64,000 nucleotides of DNA from positions 124,001-188,000 of IMG/VR virus record IMGVR_UViG_3300022602_000029, one strand, 5' to 3'. The notes below the pieces were generated by a model, which was not told where the DNA came from, made no database searches, and saw only the letters and a list, made by a program, of their open reading frames with translations. The stretch is from a virus. Shown one piece after another: positions 17,556 through 26,156 of the stretch; the stretch's first letter is position 1, and each line of letters opens with the position of its first letter. The translations under genes were made by a program, and so were the position numbers.

Positions 17556-18433
17556 TAAACGTCAAAATCGGAGGAGCAGTACAAAAATATGAATTGATAT
17601 TGTTGTGGAATATCAAAAATAAAACTCTGATTAAAGATCTCCAGGTTACTTATTATGACATGCCTAATAACTGTGCATGGAATGGTGGACGTGTGAATCG
17701 CACTATCGACTTGACTGAAAAAATCGTTTCTACCTATAATAAGTTTAAGTATGGAATATGTTTAGGATTCACAAATAATGTTATATTAGATGTCGGTGAT
17801 GAAATAGGAAATATGTTATTAAAAATGGTAACAGGTGAAAACAATCCTAACAAACTACACGGAGTCGTTTTATGTAGCGAGACATTGCGTAGGTACCTTC
17901 GTAAGAATTATCCGGAGTTAATATTAACCTATAGCATAACAGGACACCCTACGACTGATCAGTTGAACTTCGAGGGATATTACAAAGAGCTCGAAGCCAA
18001 ATATGATGTCATTGTTCCTAAATATAGTCATTTGAATAATGTCCTTGACCTATTAGAAGCAGGCAAGCTAACCGGTAGCAAATATGAAATATTAATCAAT
18101 GATAACTGTAACGTTACTTGCCAGTTCTATTCCGAGCATTTCGCACAGATATCACACTTGAATAGTTCTATAAAACATCCTTGGGAAGAAGATCATGAAA
18201 GGTCATACCATATAGAGATCAAACCAAAGATCAAGGCAGGTCCTATCACTAAAGAAGCTAACTGCGTACAAGATGATGTGAGAGTATCTCTACTACAGAG
18301 ATTTTATGATACAGGAGTTAGGCATTTTAAGATAAGTGGAAGAGATCTAGAAGATATAGAATTTGAACACAGGTTGCCTGAACATCTTAGAGAGATACAA
18401 AAAATTGAAGTACGCAATAATCTTCTCAGTTGA
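17552..18433 (+). CDS. U32-like protein, paralogue B
   Basis: 293 residues, paralogous to the 14491 gene product: WNGGRVNR (~48-55), LTYSITGHP (~130), DVIVPKYSHL (~155), INDNCNVTCQFYSEHF (~185) and GVRHFKISGRDLED near the end. It has an extra acidic and basic stretch (IKHPWEEDHERSYHIEIKPK). As for its paralogue, the C-terminal motif recalls family U32, but the assignment is weak. Two copies around one radical-SAM enzyme suggests each acts on a different substrate or they form a heterodimer like UbiU/UbiV. Confidence 0.5.
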   Translation: MINVKIGGAVQKYELILLWNIKNKTLIKDLQVTYYDMPNNCAWNGGRVNRTIDLTEKIVSTYNKFKYGICLGFTNNVILDVGDEIGNMLLKMVTGENNPNKLHGVVLCSETLRRYLRKNYPELILTYSITGHPTTDQLNFEGYYKELEAKYDVIVPKYSHLNNVLDLLEAGKLTGSKYEILINDNCNVTCQFYSEHFAQISHLNSSIKHPWEEDHERSYHIEIKPKIKAGPITKEANCVQDDVRVSLLQRFYDTGVRHFKISGRDLEDIEFEHRLPEHLREIQKIEVRNNLLS

Positions 18434-19202
18434 GAATAATAATGATGTAACCTATGAGAAGATGTCCATAGCGTTAGCCTGTAGTATAAGAGATTATCTA
18501 CCCGACATCGATATCTACTGCGGAACCTTCACTAATCCGGTAACGTCATATACACGTCTGTGGTTCCATAGATTAAAAGTAAAATATATAGAAGATTTAA
18601 TCTTTAAGGATTTGCCTCCCGCTAATCCTAAGATGTTCCTACGGACATTTACCAAAGACTATTTTGCCAAAAAACTTTTAGATCATTATGACTATCTAAT
18701 ATATCTGGACGTAGATGTATTGATGTTAGGTATTCCAAACTTTGATTTTGATCCTACTGGTCCTATGGTACTAGTGGATACTATGCCTAACTGGATAGTA
18801 AACTTCCATAGACGATACCTAGATGATTTAGAGGAAAGTCTCTACTATAACTGGATAGAAATCATCAACCAACACAACAAAAAAATATTTGATCTAGATT
18901 ATAAAGATCCCTATGTGTTAGATATACATAATGCTGATGTTCTAATATCTAATAGGATCAATAGTTCTAACTTAATCTTGATAGAACAAAATATAGGAGG
19001 ATATCATTGCGCAAAAATATCCAAACCTACACATGTTTTTTATCACTATGACTCACTAGGCGATGCGGGTAGTTTACATAACATAGAAAGCACACATCCT
19101 GTCCAATATCAAAAATATTTAAAACTATTTGAAGAGACCTTAAATATCAGGGTAATATCTATAGTTGGTTATTGGGAAAAAGTAGCAAAGGAATATTCAT
19201 GA
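18405..19202 (+). CDS. Putative GT-A glycosyltransferase (GT8-like)
   Basis: About 265 residues. Best start is TTG 18405, which has AGAGAGAT upstream and gives KYAIIFSVENN as the first beta strand; TTG 18363 is an alternative. YDYLIYLDVDVLMLG carries the DxD motif (LDVDV) of GT-A transferases that use UDP-sugars, and VEQNIGGYH-like text (ILIEQNIGGYHC) and the C-terminal HYDSLGDAGS fit the family fold. It shares its first ~28 bases with the end of the U32-like gene. Acceptor unknown. Confidence 0.6.
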   Translation: MKYAIIFSVENNNDVTYEKMSIALACSIRDYLPDIDIYCGTFTNPVTSYTRLWFHRLKVKYIEDLIFKDLPPANPKMFLRTFTKDYFAKKLLDHYDYLIYLDVDVLMLGIPNFDFDPTGPMVLVDTMPNWIVNFHRRYLDDLEESLYYNWIEIINQHNKKIFDLDYKDPYVLDIHNADVLISNRINSSNLILIEQNIGGYHCAKISKPTHVFYHYDSLGDAGSLHNIESTHPVQYQKYLKLFEETLNIRVISIVGYWEKVAKEYS

Positions 19203-19897
19203 ATCTAAGAGAAGAACTGCTCAGGCACAGTTATAAGTACCGATTGACACATATAGCTTCTGCTCTATCCCAGTTAGATTATCTAGAAGAACTGTTTACG
19301 AAACAACTAGTTGTTCCTTATAGAGATAAAATTGTTATAGGAAAAGTTTTTGGAGGGCAATCTTATTTCCTGGTTTGGAAAAAACTAGGTTACCTAGATA
19401 ACTTACCTAATCTTGAATGCTTACCTGTAGTTAAACATGATGAAATACCTTTCATTGATTTCGCTGAGTTTTCTATAGGAAATGCTTTGGGTGTAGCAGC
19501 CGGTATAGCAATGACAACAGATAAAATGATTTGGACTAATATATCAGATAGTGCCCTACAGATGGGCAATACACTAGAAGCCATACAGTTTTGTGGTCAC
19601 AATAGATTAAAAAACATGTTAGTCACAGTTGATATGAATAATGGACAGGTAACAGGAAAGACCGAAGATATATTACCTGTAGAACCTGTAGTTGATTTTT
19701 TTAGAAACTATGGATGGGATGTGAATTTTGATCTAGAAAACTTCAAAGTAGGAGATCGCCCTAAAGTATTCATTTTAAGGAATAAAAAAGGCAAGGGTAT
19801 TAAATCGATAGAAAAGGATATAAGGAAATGGCATTACAAGAAAATAGAAACATACGCAGAATTACAATCGTTGGTGGAGGAACTTCGGGATACCTAG
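19199..19897 (+). CDS. Transketolase-like, thiamine-diphosphate domain (N-terminal half)
   Basis: About 232 residues from ATG 19199, which overlaps the previous stop as ATGA and has AAAGGAAT upstream. FSIGNALGVAAGIAM, TLEAIQFCGHNRLKNMLVTV and VDMNNGQVTG are the PP domain of transketolases, which normally partners a separate pyrimidine domain. The usual GDG of the TPP motif is SDS here (NISDSALQMGNT), retaining only the Asp; the Asn pair of DMNN is kept. So cofactor binding may be altered. The second half is encoded at 21096, with a halogenase gene between. Product may be a keto-sugar, as in sugar-pathway transketolases. Confidence 0.75.
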   Translation: MNLREELLRHSYKYRLTHIASALSQLDYLEELFTKQLVVPYRDKIVIGKVFGGQSYFLVWKKLGYLDNLPNLECLPVVKHDEIPFIDFAEFSIGNALGVAAGIAMTTDKMIWTNISDSALQMGNTLEAIQFCGHNRLKNMLVTVDMNNGQVTGKTEDILPVEPVVDFFRNYGWDVNFDLENFKVGDRPKVFILRNKKGKGIKSIEKDIRKWHYKKIETYAELQSLVEELRDT

Positions 19898-21099
19898 CCG
19901 CATTTTATCTATCTAAAAACTATCCTGAAAAAGAAATCACTTGGATATTTCCAGAAGAAAATAATCCCATTGGAGTCGGAGAAGCGTTGGTTCCTAAAAG
20001 TAGCGATTTTCTATTGTCTATAGGAATTAGTCATAAAGATATTTTAAAATACTGTAATGGAACTTTAAAGCTAGGAATACTTTTTGATGGATTCAATAAA
20101 AAAGGAGAGGATTTCTTTTTTCCTTTTGGTATTGGAGTAGATGATAAACACAACGGGTCTAGCATCAACTATATCATGCAGAAAGATCTAATACCTGATA
20201 CTATATTAGAATATAGAGATATGGCCACACATTTTAATACTGTAGAGTTCGCAAAATATCTAGATACAAAGACACATGAGCTCGATAATCTTAAAATACT
20301 AAGAAATGAAGTAACCCTAACTGACTTAGAAGGTACATATGATCTATTGATAGATAGCACAGGATTTAAAAGACATATGAGTAAACAACCGGATAACTTT
20401 GAGGATATAAGTCATATCATTCCAAATAATCGGGCGTTGACCTGTAGAATCAAATACACTGATAAAAGTAAACAATGTAAACCATACAGTCTATTCAAAG
20501 CTATGGATTATGGATGGTGTTGGCATATTCCTTTAGGAGATAAGTTATCTTTTGGATATGTCCACGATAATAAGTTCGATGTAAGAGAAGAGTTTATTTC
20601 TCATGTTAAAGACTATATGGGTATCGATCCTTTAGAAATAAATGTGATTGACTTTATCACAGGAAGAAATAAAGTGCACCTCAAGGATAATATCGTGAGC
20701 ATCGGTCTCGCTAGTACTTTTGTAGAACCGATAGAATCTACAGGTATATATCTGATAATATCAGCTATAGAAAGATTAAAACTCTATATCGATGGAGGAA
20801 TAACAGAACATGAATATAATCTACAAACCAACGAAACATTTGATGGCATAGTTAACTTTATTGCGGCACATTACAAATATTCTAAGAGAGATAACGAATA
20901 TTGGAATCATTATAAAAATCTAAAGGTTGAAAATTATAAAGAGACTAGGTTATTTCCTGTAGAAGCATGGAGATATGTCCTTAGTGGATTTGGATTGAAT
21001 GAATATCCTAAAGAAAGCATGGATCCTAGAGAGTTCATTAACATACAGAAAGGAACTCCTTATGTGAAATGGTTAGAAAGTATAAGGAGTGAACCATGA
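19828..21099 (+). CDS. Flavin-dependent halogenase
   Basis: 423 residues. Seen: GGGTSGYLAA (FAD-binding GxGxxG), GVGEALVP (~49-56), CNGTLKLG with Lys81 aligning with the catalytic Lys79 of RebH/PrnA, GWCWHIPLG (the GWxWxIP signature of flavin-dependent halogenases) and EPIESTGIYLI (the Glu/Ser pair near the halide site). These are the key residues, so I expect an active enzyme making hypohalous acid and a Lys-haloamine. The family halogenates tryptophan, pyrroles, phenols and, for the marine viral enzyme VirX1, other aromatics. It shares 70 bases with the end of the transketolase gene and 4 with the next. Substrate unknown. Confidence 0.9.
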   Translation: MALQENRNIRRITIVGGGTSGYLAAFYLSKNYPEKEITWIFPEENNPIGVGEALVPKSSDFLLSIGISHKDILKYCNGTLKLGILFDGFNKKGEDFFFPFGIGVDDKHNGSSINYIMQKDLIPDTILEYRDMATHFNTVEFAKYLDTKTHELDNLKILRNEVTLTDLEGTYDLLIDSTGFKRHMSKQPDNFEDISHIIPNNRALTCRIKYTDKSKQCKPYSLFKAMDYGWCWHIPLGDKLSFGYVHDNKFDVREEFISHVKDYMGIDPLEINVIDFITGRNKVHLKDNIVSIGLASTFVEPIESTGIYLIISAIERLKLYIDGGITEHEYNLQTNETFDGIVNFIAAHYKYSKRDNEYWNHYKNLKVENYKETRLFPVEAWRYVLSGFGLNEYPKESMDPREFINIQKGTPYVKWLESIRSEP

Positions 21100-21578
21100 G
21101 AAAAACCCTTCACAAGTTGTTATCGAGATTAAATCATCCTGATGTTTATCTCCTGCATTCCGATATGTGGAAATGGGATAATACAAAATATAATTGTATT
21201 AACTGCGGGGTACAAGAACCCAATATGGTTAATATGGCCGCGGGTCTAGCTAGCCAGGGTAAGACTGTGTTCGTCTATGGAGTCTGCGGTTATGTTCTCT
21301 ATAAATGCTATGAGCAGATGAAATATAATGTACGAGGTTGGGCTGACACCAAAGGATCTGTGATATTTGTTAACGCAGGACATAACGGGGCGTATGCCCA
21401 TCAAGGAAAGGGCGGATTCATTCCAGAAGATGCTGATTTATGCACTCTATTACAAATACCTGTTTATACTCCTGAAGATCGAAGTACCTTTGTAAAATAT
21501 GTAAAAGATTCTATTAGACAACCTCACGGATCTCGCCTCATAAGATTAGGATGGGATGATGAAGTATGGAAGAAGTAA
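21096..21578 (+). CDS. Transketolase-like, pyrimidine domain (C-terminal half)
   Basis: 160 residues. GVQEPNMVNMAAGLASQG has the catalytic Glu of the Pyr domain and the following AAGLA helix; VIFVNAGHNGAYAHQGKGG and the proline-rich IPVYTPEDR fit the same domain. Together with the 19199 product it would form a two-subunit transketolase, an arrangement used by several sugar and secondary-metabolite pathways. The C-terminal third domain of classic transketolases is missing. It overlaps the halogenase gene by 4 bases and the next by 13. Confidence 0.75.
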   Translation: MRKTLHKLLSRLNHPDVYLLHSDMWKWDNTKYNCINCGVQEPNMVNMAAGLASQGKTVFVYGVCGYVLYKCYEQMKYNVRGWADTKGSVIFVNAGHNGAYAHQGKGGFIPEDADLCTLLQIPVYTPEDRSTFVKYVKDSIRQPHGSRLIRLGWDDEVWKK

Positions 21579-22195
21579 AACTACCTCTCTATAGAAGTTT
21601 CATACCTACTGACAGTATCCCTTGGAAGCAAATAAATGCCGATCTTGATAGAGGAGATACTGATTATAGAGATGTAGAGAAAGGAGTCACTACCGCTGGA
21701 TTAGGCCTCAGAGTTGACTTAGAACCTTGGGCATCGGGCTATAAGTCTGCAGTAATAGATGTCGTAAATAGATTTATTCCCTCGTCTATAAAACAAGAAT
21801 ATAATAGTTGGACTGATATGCATTGGATCAATAGAACATGTAGAGACGGACATGTTAGGAAACATATACATTACCCTTGTGATCTAGCTGTGGTTTGGTA
21901 TTTGGATATTCCCGAAAGAAGCGGGCATTTCGTTATGCATTTTGACAACAAAGATCATGTAATCCCTGTATCGACTGGAGATTTCATAGCCTTTCCTGGA
22001 AGTATACTACATTATTCTCAACCTAGTCAAACTGATTCTCCGAGATATGTTATGGCATCTAATGTGCTTTGGACTGAATCGACTTTATATTCCCTCAGAG
22101 ATAAATTATCAAATCATGAAATAAATTCCTATATTGAAAAAGTATTTTATGAAAGACAAGAACACCTAATAAGAGATATGATGGAAAAGTTATGA
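21566..22195 (+). CDS. Putative non-heme Fe oxygenase (HxH...H), paralogue B
   Basis: 209 residues, a paralogue of the 3180 product: DLEPWASGY, KHIHYPCDLAVVWYL (His100, His102), GDFIAFPGSILHY (His149) and Arg160 are at matching positions. The HxH...H...R set marks a putative non-heme Fe enzyme of the double-stranded beta-helix class. The order at this end is transketolase halves, halogenase, oxygenase, epimerases; oxygenase and halogenase may modify the same molecule. It overlaps neighbours by 13 and 4 bases. Confidence 0.65.
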   Translation: MEEVKLPLYRSFIPTDSIPWKQINADLDRGDTDYRDVEKGVTTAGLGLRVDLEPWASGYKSAVIDVVNRFIPSSIKQEYNSWTDMHWINRTCRDGHVRKHIHYPCDLAVVWYLDIPERSGHFVMHFDNKDHVIPVSTGDFIAFPGSILHYSQPSQTDSPRYVMASNVLWTESTLYSLRDKLSNHEINSYIEKVFYERQEHLIRDMMEKL

Positions 22196-22800
22196 ATGTT
22201 GCTGTAACAGGACTAAACGGATTTATTGGCAGATATCTAGTCAAAGCCCTGACTGAAAAAGGATTTATCGTAGACAACAACGCTAAACATATTAGTCGTG
22301 TTTACCACCTGGCTTGTCCTGCTACAACTGAACGAATCAACTCAGATCCTCTAGCAGTAATGGATACTATACTGGATATGACGAGGAGGACCATTAAGAT
22401 GTGGCCAAATGCAAGATTCATAAATGCCAGTTCTATAGGAGCTTCTCAGATTGATGATGTTGACACCAGTCCACAAACAGCGTACAATATAGCTAAGAGG
22501 TGTATGGAAATTTATCTCATACATAGTAACATCATGTTTACCAACTATAGATTACCTGCGGTATACGGAGAAGGTATGCATGATGATCATTTTATTAAGA
22601 GGTGTGTGGATCATACAGCTTATAAGCCAGAGGATCCTGATAAGCCCTATTGGATCGCCCACGTAGAAGATGTGGTAGAATCTATGGTAGCTTTAGAACC
22701 CATTAAGATGGAAAAAATAACAGTAGGTGAAATATATGAATTATTTAATTCTGGGAGGCGCGGGCTTCATAGGCCAACACCTAACCCGAGCATTGTTTGA
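22192..22800 (+). CDS. Short NAD-dependent epimerase-like protein
   Basis: 202 residues. AVTGLNGFIGRYLVKAL is a clean TGxxGFxG; FINASSIGAS, YNIAKRCMEIY (YxxxK) and YRLPAVYGEGMHDD are extended-SDR elements. It stops short of the full substrate domain; the last ~25 residues are read from the same bases that begin the next gene in another frame (22736-22800), so the true C-terminus may be of little importance. Family role: epimerising, dehydrating or reducing a nucleotide sugar. Related to the 16977 product in length and motifs. Confidence 0.7.
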   Translation: MNVAVTGLNGFIGRYLVKALTEKGFIVDNNAKHISRVYHLACPATTERINSDPLAVMDTILDMTRRTIKMWPNARFINASSIGASQIDDVDTSPQTAYNIAKRCMEIYLIHSNIMFTNYRLPAVYGEGMHDDHFIKRCVDHTAYKPEDPDKPYWIAHVEDVVESMVALEPIKMEKITVGEIYELFNSGRRGLHRPTPNPSIV

Positions 22801-23671
22801 GCAGAAGGAAAGGCATGTTGGAGTTACAGTAATAGACAACTTAAAGACTTCTAATAGAGAATGTCTAGAACAGTTCAGAGAATATAAAAATCTATTTAGA
22901 TTCATAGAAGCTGACCTTACGACCATAGACGACGAAGAATTTTTAAAGATAGCTCGCAAGCACGATAAGATATTTCATCTAGCAGGAAGTGTAGGAGTCG
23001 AGAATGTAGATAAAAATCCTAGCGAAACTCTGTTCAATAACCTAGCTCTAGCTAACAAGCTCATTCCTTTATTTCAAAAATTAAGGAATAGACACATTAC
23101 ATTCGCTAGTACTAGCGAGATATACGGTGAAGGTCCATTCTATGAAGAAGCAAATGCCAGTATTGGTCCAAGCAGTAAACTACGATGGGGATATGCCAGT
23201 GCTAAACTCACTACAGAGTTTATGATACGGGCCAGCGAGTTTCCTTATACTATCGTAAGGTTCTTCAATATAGTAGGTCCAGGACAGTTAGGAGATTATG
23301 GCATGGTATTGCCCCGTATGATATATGCGGCCAAAAATAACAAAGACATAATAGTTTACGGAGACGGTAATCAAGTACGTAGTTTTTGTCATGTATATGA
23401 CGCCGTCGATGGATTGATCAAACTGTCTGATACTAATGGAGAATTGTTCAACATAGGTAACGACCTTCCTATCAGTATCAAAGATTTGGCACAACGGGTT
23501 ATCGACTTATCAGGATCTCAATCTAAAATACAACTAGTTCCTTATGAACAGGTGTTCAGCAAACATCATGGGGATATCTACAAACGTATTCCTGATTTAA
23601 CAAAGATAAAAAATGCCATAGGATATCAACCCAAATACGGATTAGATGATATTATTAAAGATATGTTATGA
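22736..23671 (+). CDS. NAD-dependent sugar epimerase/dehydratase
   Basis: About 311 residues from ATG 22736 (MNYLILGGAGFIGQH), with AGGTGA upstream; a GTG at 22727 is less likely. GGAGFIG, HLAGSVGVENV, TFASTSEIYGEG, WGYASAKLTTEF (YxxxK), VRFFNIVGPGQ and VRSFCHVYDAVDG are all typical of UDP-glucuronate decarboxylase and UDP-glucose 4-epimerase-type SDRs at full length. Substrate could be UDP-glucuronate, made by the dehydrogenase at 1250. Overlaps the upstream gene by 65 bases and the next by 4. Confidence 0.85.
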   Translation: MNYLILGGAGFIGQHLTRALFEQKERHVGVTVIDNLKTSNRECLEQFREYKNLFRFIEADLTTIDDEEFLKIARKHDKIFHLAGSVGVENVDKNPSETLFNNLALANKLIPLFQKLRNRHITFASTSEIYGEGPFYEEANASIGPSSKLRWGYASAKLTTEFMIRASEFPYTIVRFFNIVGPGQLGDYGMVLPRMIYAAKNNKDIIVYGDGNQVRSFCHVYDAVDGLIKLSDTNGELFNIGNDLPISIKDLAQRVIDLSGSQSKIQLVPYEQVFSKHHGDIYKRIPDLTKIKNAIGYQPKYGLDDIIKDML

Positions 23672-24351
23672 TTTATACATACAAAGCCAAGGTCAAGGCC
23701 ACTACGAGGTCTAGATGTCTAGATCCCTACACAGAAGAATTCTTGCGAGGAGCAGGTAACTTCTTCTTGGCTAGATGGTTTTATTATTTTAATCATGATT
23801 TATATGATCCTGTATTGATATGGAATATGACGGATTTATCAAAGATAGTTTTAGAGTTTGGGAATAATCGATATATAGGTAAGATGATACGTGCCGAAAG
23901 AGGAGAAGAAATTTGGTTAGATGCTAATTTTATATCTCCCTACCCTTGGAATAAAACAATAGATGATCTAGAAGTAGGTGATCTTATTAGGACCACCGAT
24001 CGTGTAGATTTCCCTACTAATATGGAGGACCTTATGACTGTAGGACGATTTCAAGGTAAACTCTATGAAGAAGTAGTAAGACCTACATTAAGGAATGCTA
24101 ATCTAAGTTCGAGATTTTTTAACATATCTGCTCCTGGTAAACCGTTGTTACCTGAAGGATACACAGTAGCGAAGGCTTTTGCTAAACGTGTACTACCTCA
24201 TCATTATATTATAAGGATGGATGGTAAGGATTGTGATATGCTAGGAGAAGGATCTCGTCCTTTGAAAAAAATATACACAGTAGAAGAATATGGCGGAATT
24301 ATTCCTGCTGTTACAGAAATGTTTTTTGATGCTAAGGAAACGATGAAATGA
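23668..24351 (+). CDS. Unknown protein in the sugar cluster
   Basis: 227 residues, no family recognised. TIDDLEVGDLIRTTDRVDFP and a Trp/Tyr-rich start (NFFLARWFYYFNHDLYDPVL) stand out, and SAPGKPLLPEGYTVAKAFAK is well formed. No clear catalytic motif. It begins as ATGA at the end of the epimerase gene and overlaps the CMP-sugar synthetase gene by 4 bases, so it is coupled to both. Could be a sugar-binding or transfer protein; that is context only. Confidence 0.45.
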   Translation: MIYTYKAKVKATTRSRCLDPYTEEFLRGAGNFFLARWFYYFNHDLYDPVLIWNMTDLSKIVLEFGNNRYIGKMIRAERGEEIWLDANFISPYPWNKTIDDLEVGDLIRTTDRVDFPTNMEDLMTVGRFQGKLYEEVVRPTLRNANLSSRFFNISAPGKPLLPEGYTVAKAFAKRVLPHHYIIRMDGKDCDMLGEGSRPLKKIYTVEEYGGIIPAVTEMFFDAKETMK

Positions 24352-25010
24352 AAATAACAGCTATGGTTCCAGTAAGAAAAGGATCGCAGAGGGTCAAATC
24401 TAAAAATTCTAAATCTTTCTCAGATACAAGTTTATTAGATATAAGACTAAATCTATTAAAAAACGTCAATGGGCTAGATCAGATTATAGTTAGCACGGAT
24501 TGCGAAGAATGTACCAGCATAGCAAAATCACATAACGTAGAAGTGATAGCGAGAGATCCTTACTATGCTGGAGACATTCCTAATAATGAATTCCTTAAGA
24601 ATCTAGCAGAATGCTGTCCAGGAGATGCTATGATGTATTCAGTAGTAACAAATCCATTCCTAAGAAAATCAACGATAGAAAAGAATTTAAACTTGTTTAG
24701 GCAAGGTGGAATGGATAGCATAATGTCAGTCTCTCTAGAAAAGAAGTTCCTATGGTTAGATGGAAAACCGATCAACTATGAAGCTACCAGGGCTCCCAGG
24801 AGTCAGTTACTTCCAGAGATAGTATCTCTTAACTTTGCTATGTCGATCATAGAAACAAAAAAGATGATAGAGAAAGAAAATCTAATAGGAGATAATCCAC
24901 TGCTCATCACTTTAGATAAAATACAAAGCATAGATATAGATGACGAGGAAGATTTTATGATAGCAGAGACACTTTATGAAAAACTAGGATTTGATTGGAT
25001 ATTACAATGA
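24348..25010 (+). CDS. CMP-sugar synthetase-like cytidylyltransferase
   Basis: 220 residues. MVPVRKGSQRVKSKNSKSF is the CTP-binding loop of N-acylneuraminate/KDO cytidylyltransferases; IIVSTDCEE, APRSQLLPEI and a C-terminal SIDIDDEEDFMIAE follow the family. It would activate a nine- or eight-carbon keto-sugar as a CMP sugar. Such sugars are made from keto-acids by aldol chemistry, and a deacetylase (25007) and transketolase are nearby. The specific acid sugar is not knowable. Overlaps both neighbours by 4 bases. Confidence 0.85.
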   Translation: MKITAMVPVRKGSQRVKSKNSKSFSDTSLLDIRLNLLKNVNGLDQIIVSTDCEECTSIAKSHNVEVIARDPYYAGDIPNNEFLKNLAECCPGDAMMYSVVTNPFLRKSTIEKNLNLFRQGGMDSIMSVSLEKKFLWLDGKPINYEATRAPRSQLLPEIVSLNFAMSIIETKKMIEKENLIGDNPLLITLDKIQSIDIDDEEDFMIAETLYEKLGFDWILQ

Positions 25011-25663
25011 AAATACTTTTCATATTTGCTCATCCTGATGATGAGGTTTTTGGTCCTGCCGGGACTATTACAGATCTAGCTACTAACAATAATGTCCTAG
25101 TAGTTTCTTTATGTAACGGAGCTCGTCCGGGTAATCCAGAAGTCGCTGAAGGTAGGATAGAGGCCTTTAAAAAATCTTGTGAAACTATGGGAGCGGAGTG
25201 GAGAATATATTCTACTCCAGATTGCGCACTAAGTTATGACGATACTTTAAAGACTATTGAAAATATTGTCAGCCAAGAAATACCCGATATAGTATATACG
25301 CACAACATATCCGATATACACAGAGATCACAGATTAGTAGCAGAGTGTTGCATGGTTGCCTGTAGACCTAAACCATCTAGCACAGTTAAAGAGTTGTATA
25401 TGTGCGAACTACCTGCTAGTACAGACTGGAGCTTTGGACAGATAGAACCTATCTTTAATCCTAATGTCTATAAAGATGTTTCAGATCTTATAGGAATAAA
25501 AGAACAAGTCATGATGTTATATGGAACAGAAGTATATGAACATCCGGACGCTAGATCTATAGAAAGTATGAAAACGATGGCCAAAAATCGAGGAAGACAA
25601 TCAGGAGTCAGTTACGCAGAAGCGTTTCAACTGGTATTCTCTCTTGACCGTAAAAATCGCTGA
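25007..25663 (+). CDS. PIG-L/LmbE-family N-deacetylase
   Basis: 218 residues from ATG 25007 (MKILFIFAHPDDEVFG). AHPDDE (His9 to Glu13) is the zinc-binding and catalytic motif; THNISDIHRDH supplies the second His-rich motif. The family removes acetyl from N-acetyl-amino sugars. It overlaps the CMP-sugar gene start-to-end and ends tail-to-tail with a minus-strand gene (56 bases shared). Fits an amino-sugar pathway for glycan decoration. The first in-frame ATG at 24995 is inside the upstream gene and not favoured. Confidence 0.85.
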   Translation: MKILFIFAHPDDEVFGPAGTITDLATNNNVLVVSLCNGARPGNPEVAEGRIEAFKKSCETMGAEWRIYSTPDCALSYDDTLKTIENIVSQEIPDIVYTHNISDIHRDHRLVAECCMVACRPKPSSTVKELYMCELPASTDWSFGQIEPIFNPNVYKDVSDLIGIKEQVMMLYGTEVYEHPDARSIESMKTMAKNRGRQSGVSYAEAFQLVFSLDRKNR

Positions 25664-26156
25664 TTCCGAAAGTTTTAAGGAGAGAGGTATACATACCATT
25701 CTGGTCATCGTTATAAGGATAACAAAACTTGTGAGGTTTGAATCCTAGATTCTTATCAAACTCTAGAAGCATCTTTTTAGTATCTTCAATAATATAGGAC
25801 ATTTTATCAATGATCTTATTAAAATCTTTCAGCTTTTTATGCTCGTGACCATGTCCGCCTATAGTAACTTGTGGATCATTCATAAGTTCTTTTATCTGTT
25901 TCCAAGTCATATAATCTTCTTTATTTCCTTTGAATGCTTTCTCATGGGCCTCGTGGCAGGTGGGAAAATCTAGAGATTGTGTATTCTCGCAGATTATGTT
26001 GGTTGAGATAAAGAATATCTTTTCAGTATCGATCTTACTTAATCGATCAAAATAATAGTATTGGCTATACAATCCATCATCGAAGGTCAGTATATAATCC
26101 TTTAATGGCAGTTTAAATATCTCTTCTGAGATATGATGTATCATGAGTACTTCCAT
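25608..26156 (-). CDS. NodB-like polysaccharide deacetylase
   Basis: About 182 residues from ATG 26156 (MEVLMIHHISEEI), which overlaps the stop of the upstream sulfotransferase gene as TGATG. YILTFDDGLY (Asp-Asp at 26-27), IGGHGHEHK and HKFCYPYNDD match the catalytic motifs of polysaccharide deacetylases (TFDDG, HxxxH and the C-terminal strand). It is somewhat short. Substrate could be an amino-sugar polymer of the host envelope. The longer frame start at 26198 (MARRRPR) would run over the sulfotransferase end. Confidence 0.8.
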   Translation of the reverse strand: MEVLMIHHISEEIFKLPLKDYILTFDDGLYSQYYYFDRLSKIDTEKIFFISTNIICENTQSLDFPTCHEAHEKAFKGNKEDYMTWKQIKELMNDPQVTIGGHGHEHKKLKDFNKIIDKMSYIIEDTKKMLLEFDKNLGFKPHKFCYPYNDDQNGMYTSLLKTFGISDFYGQERIPVETLLRN

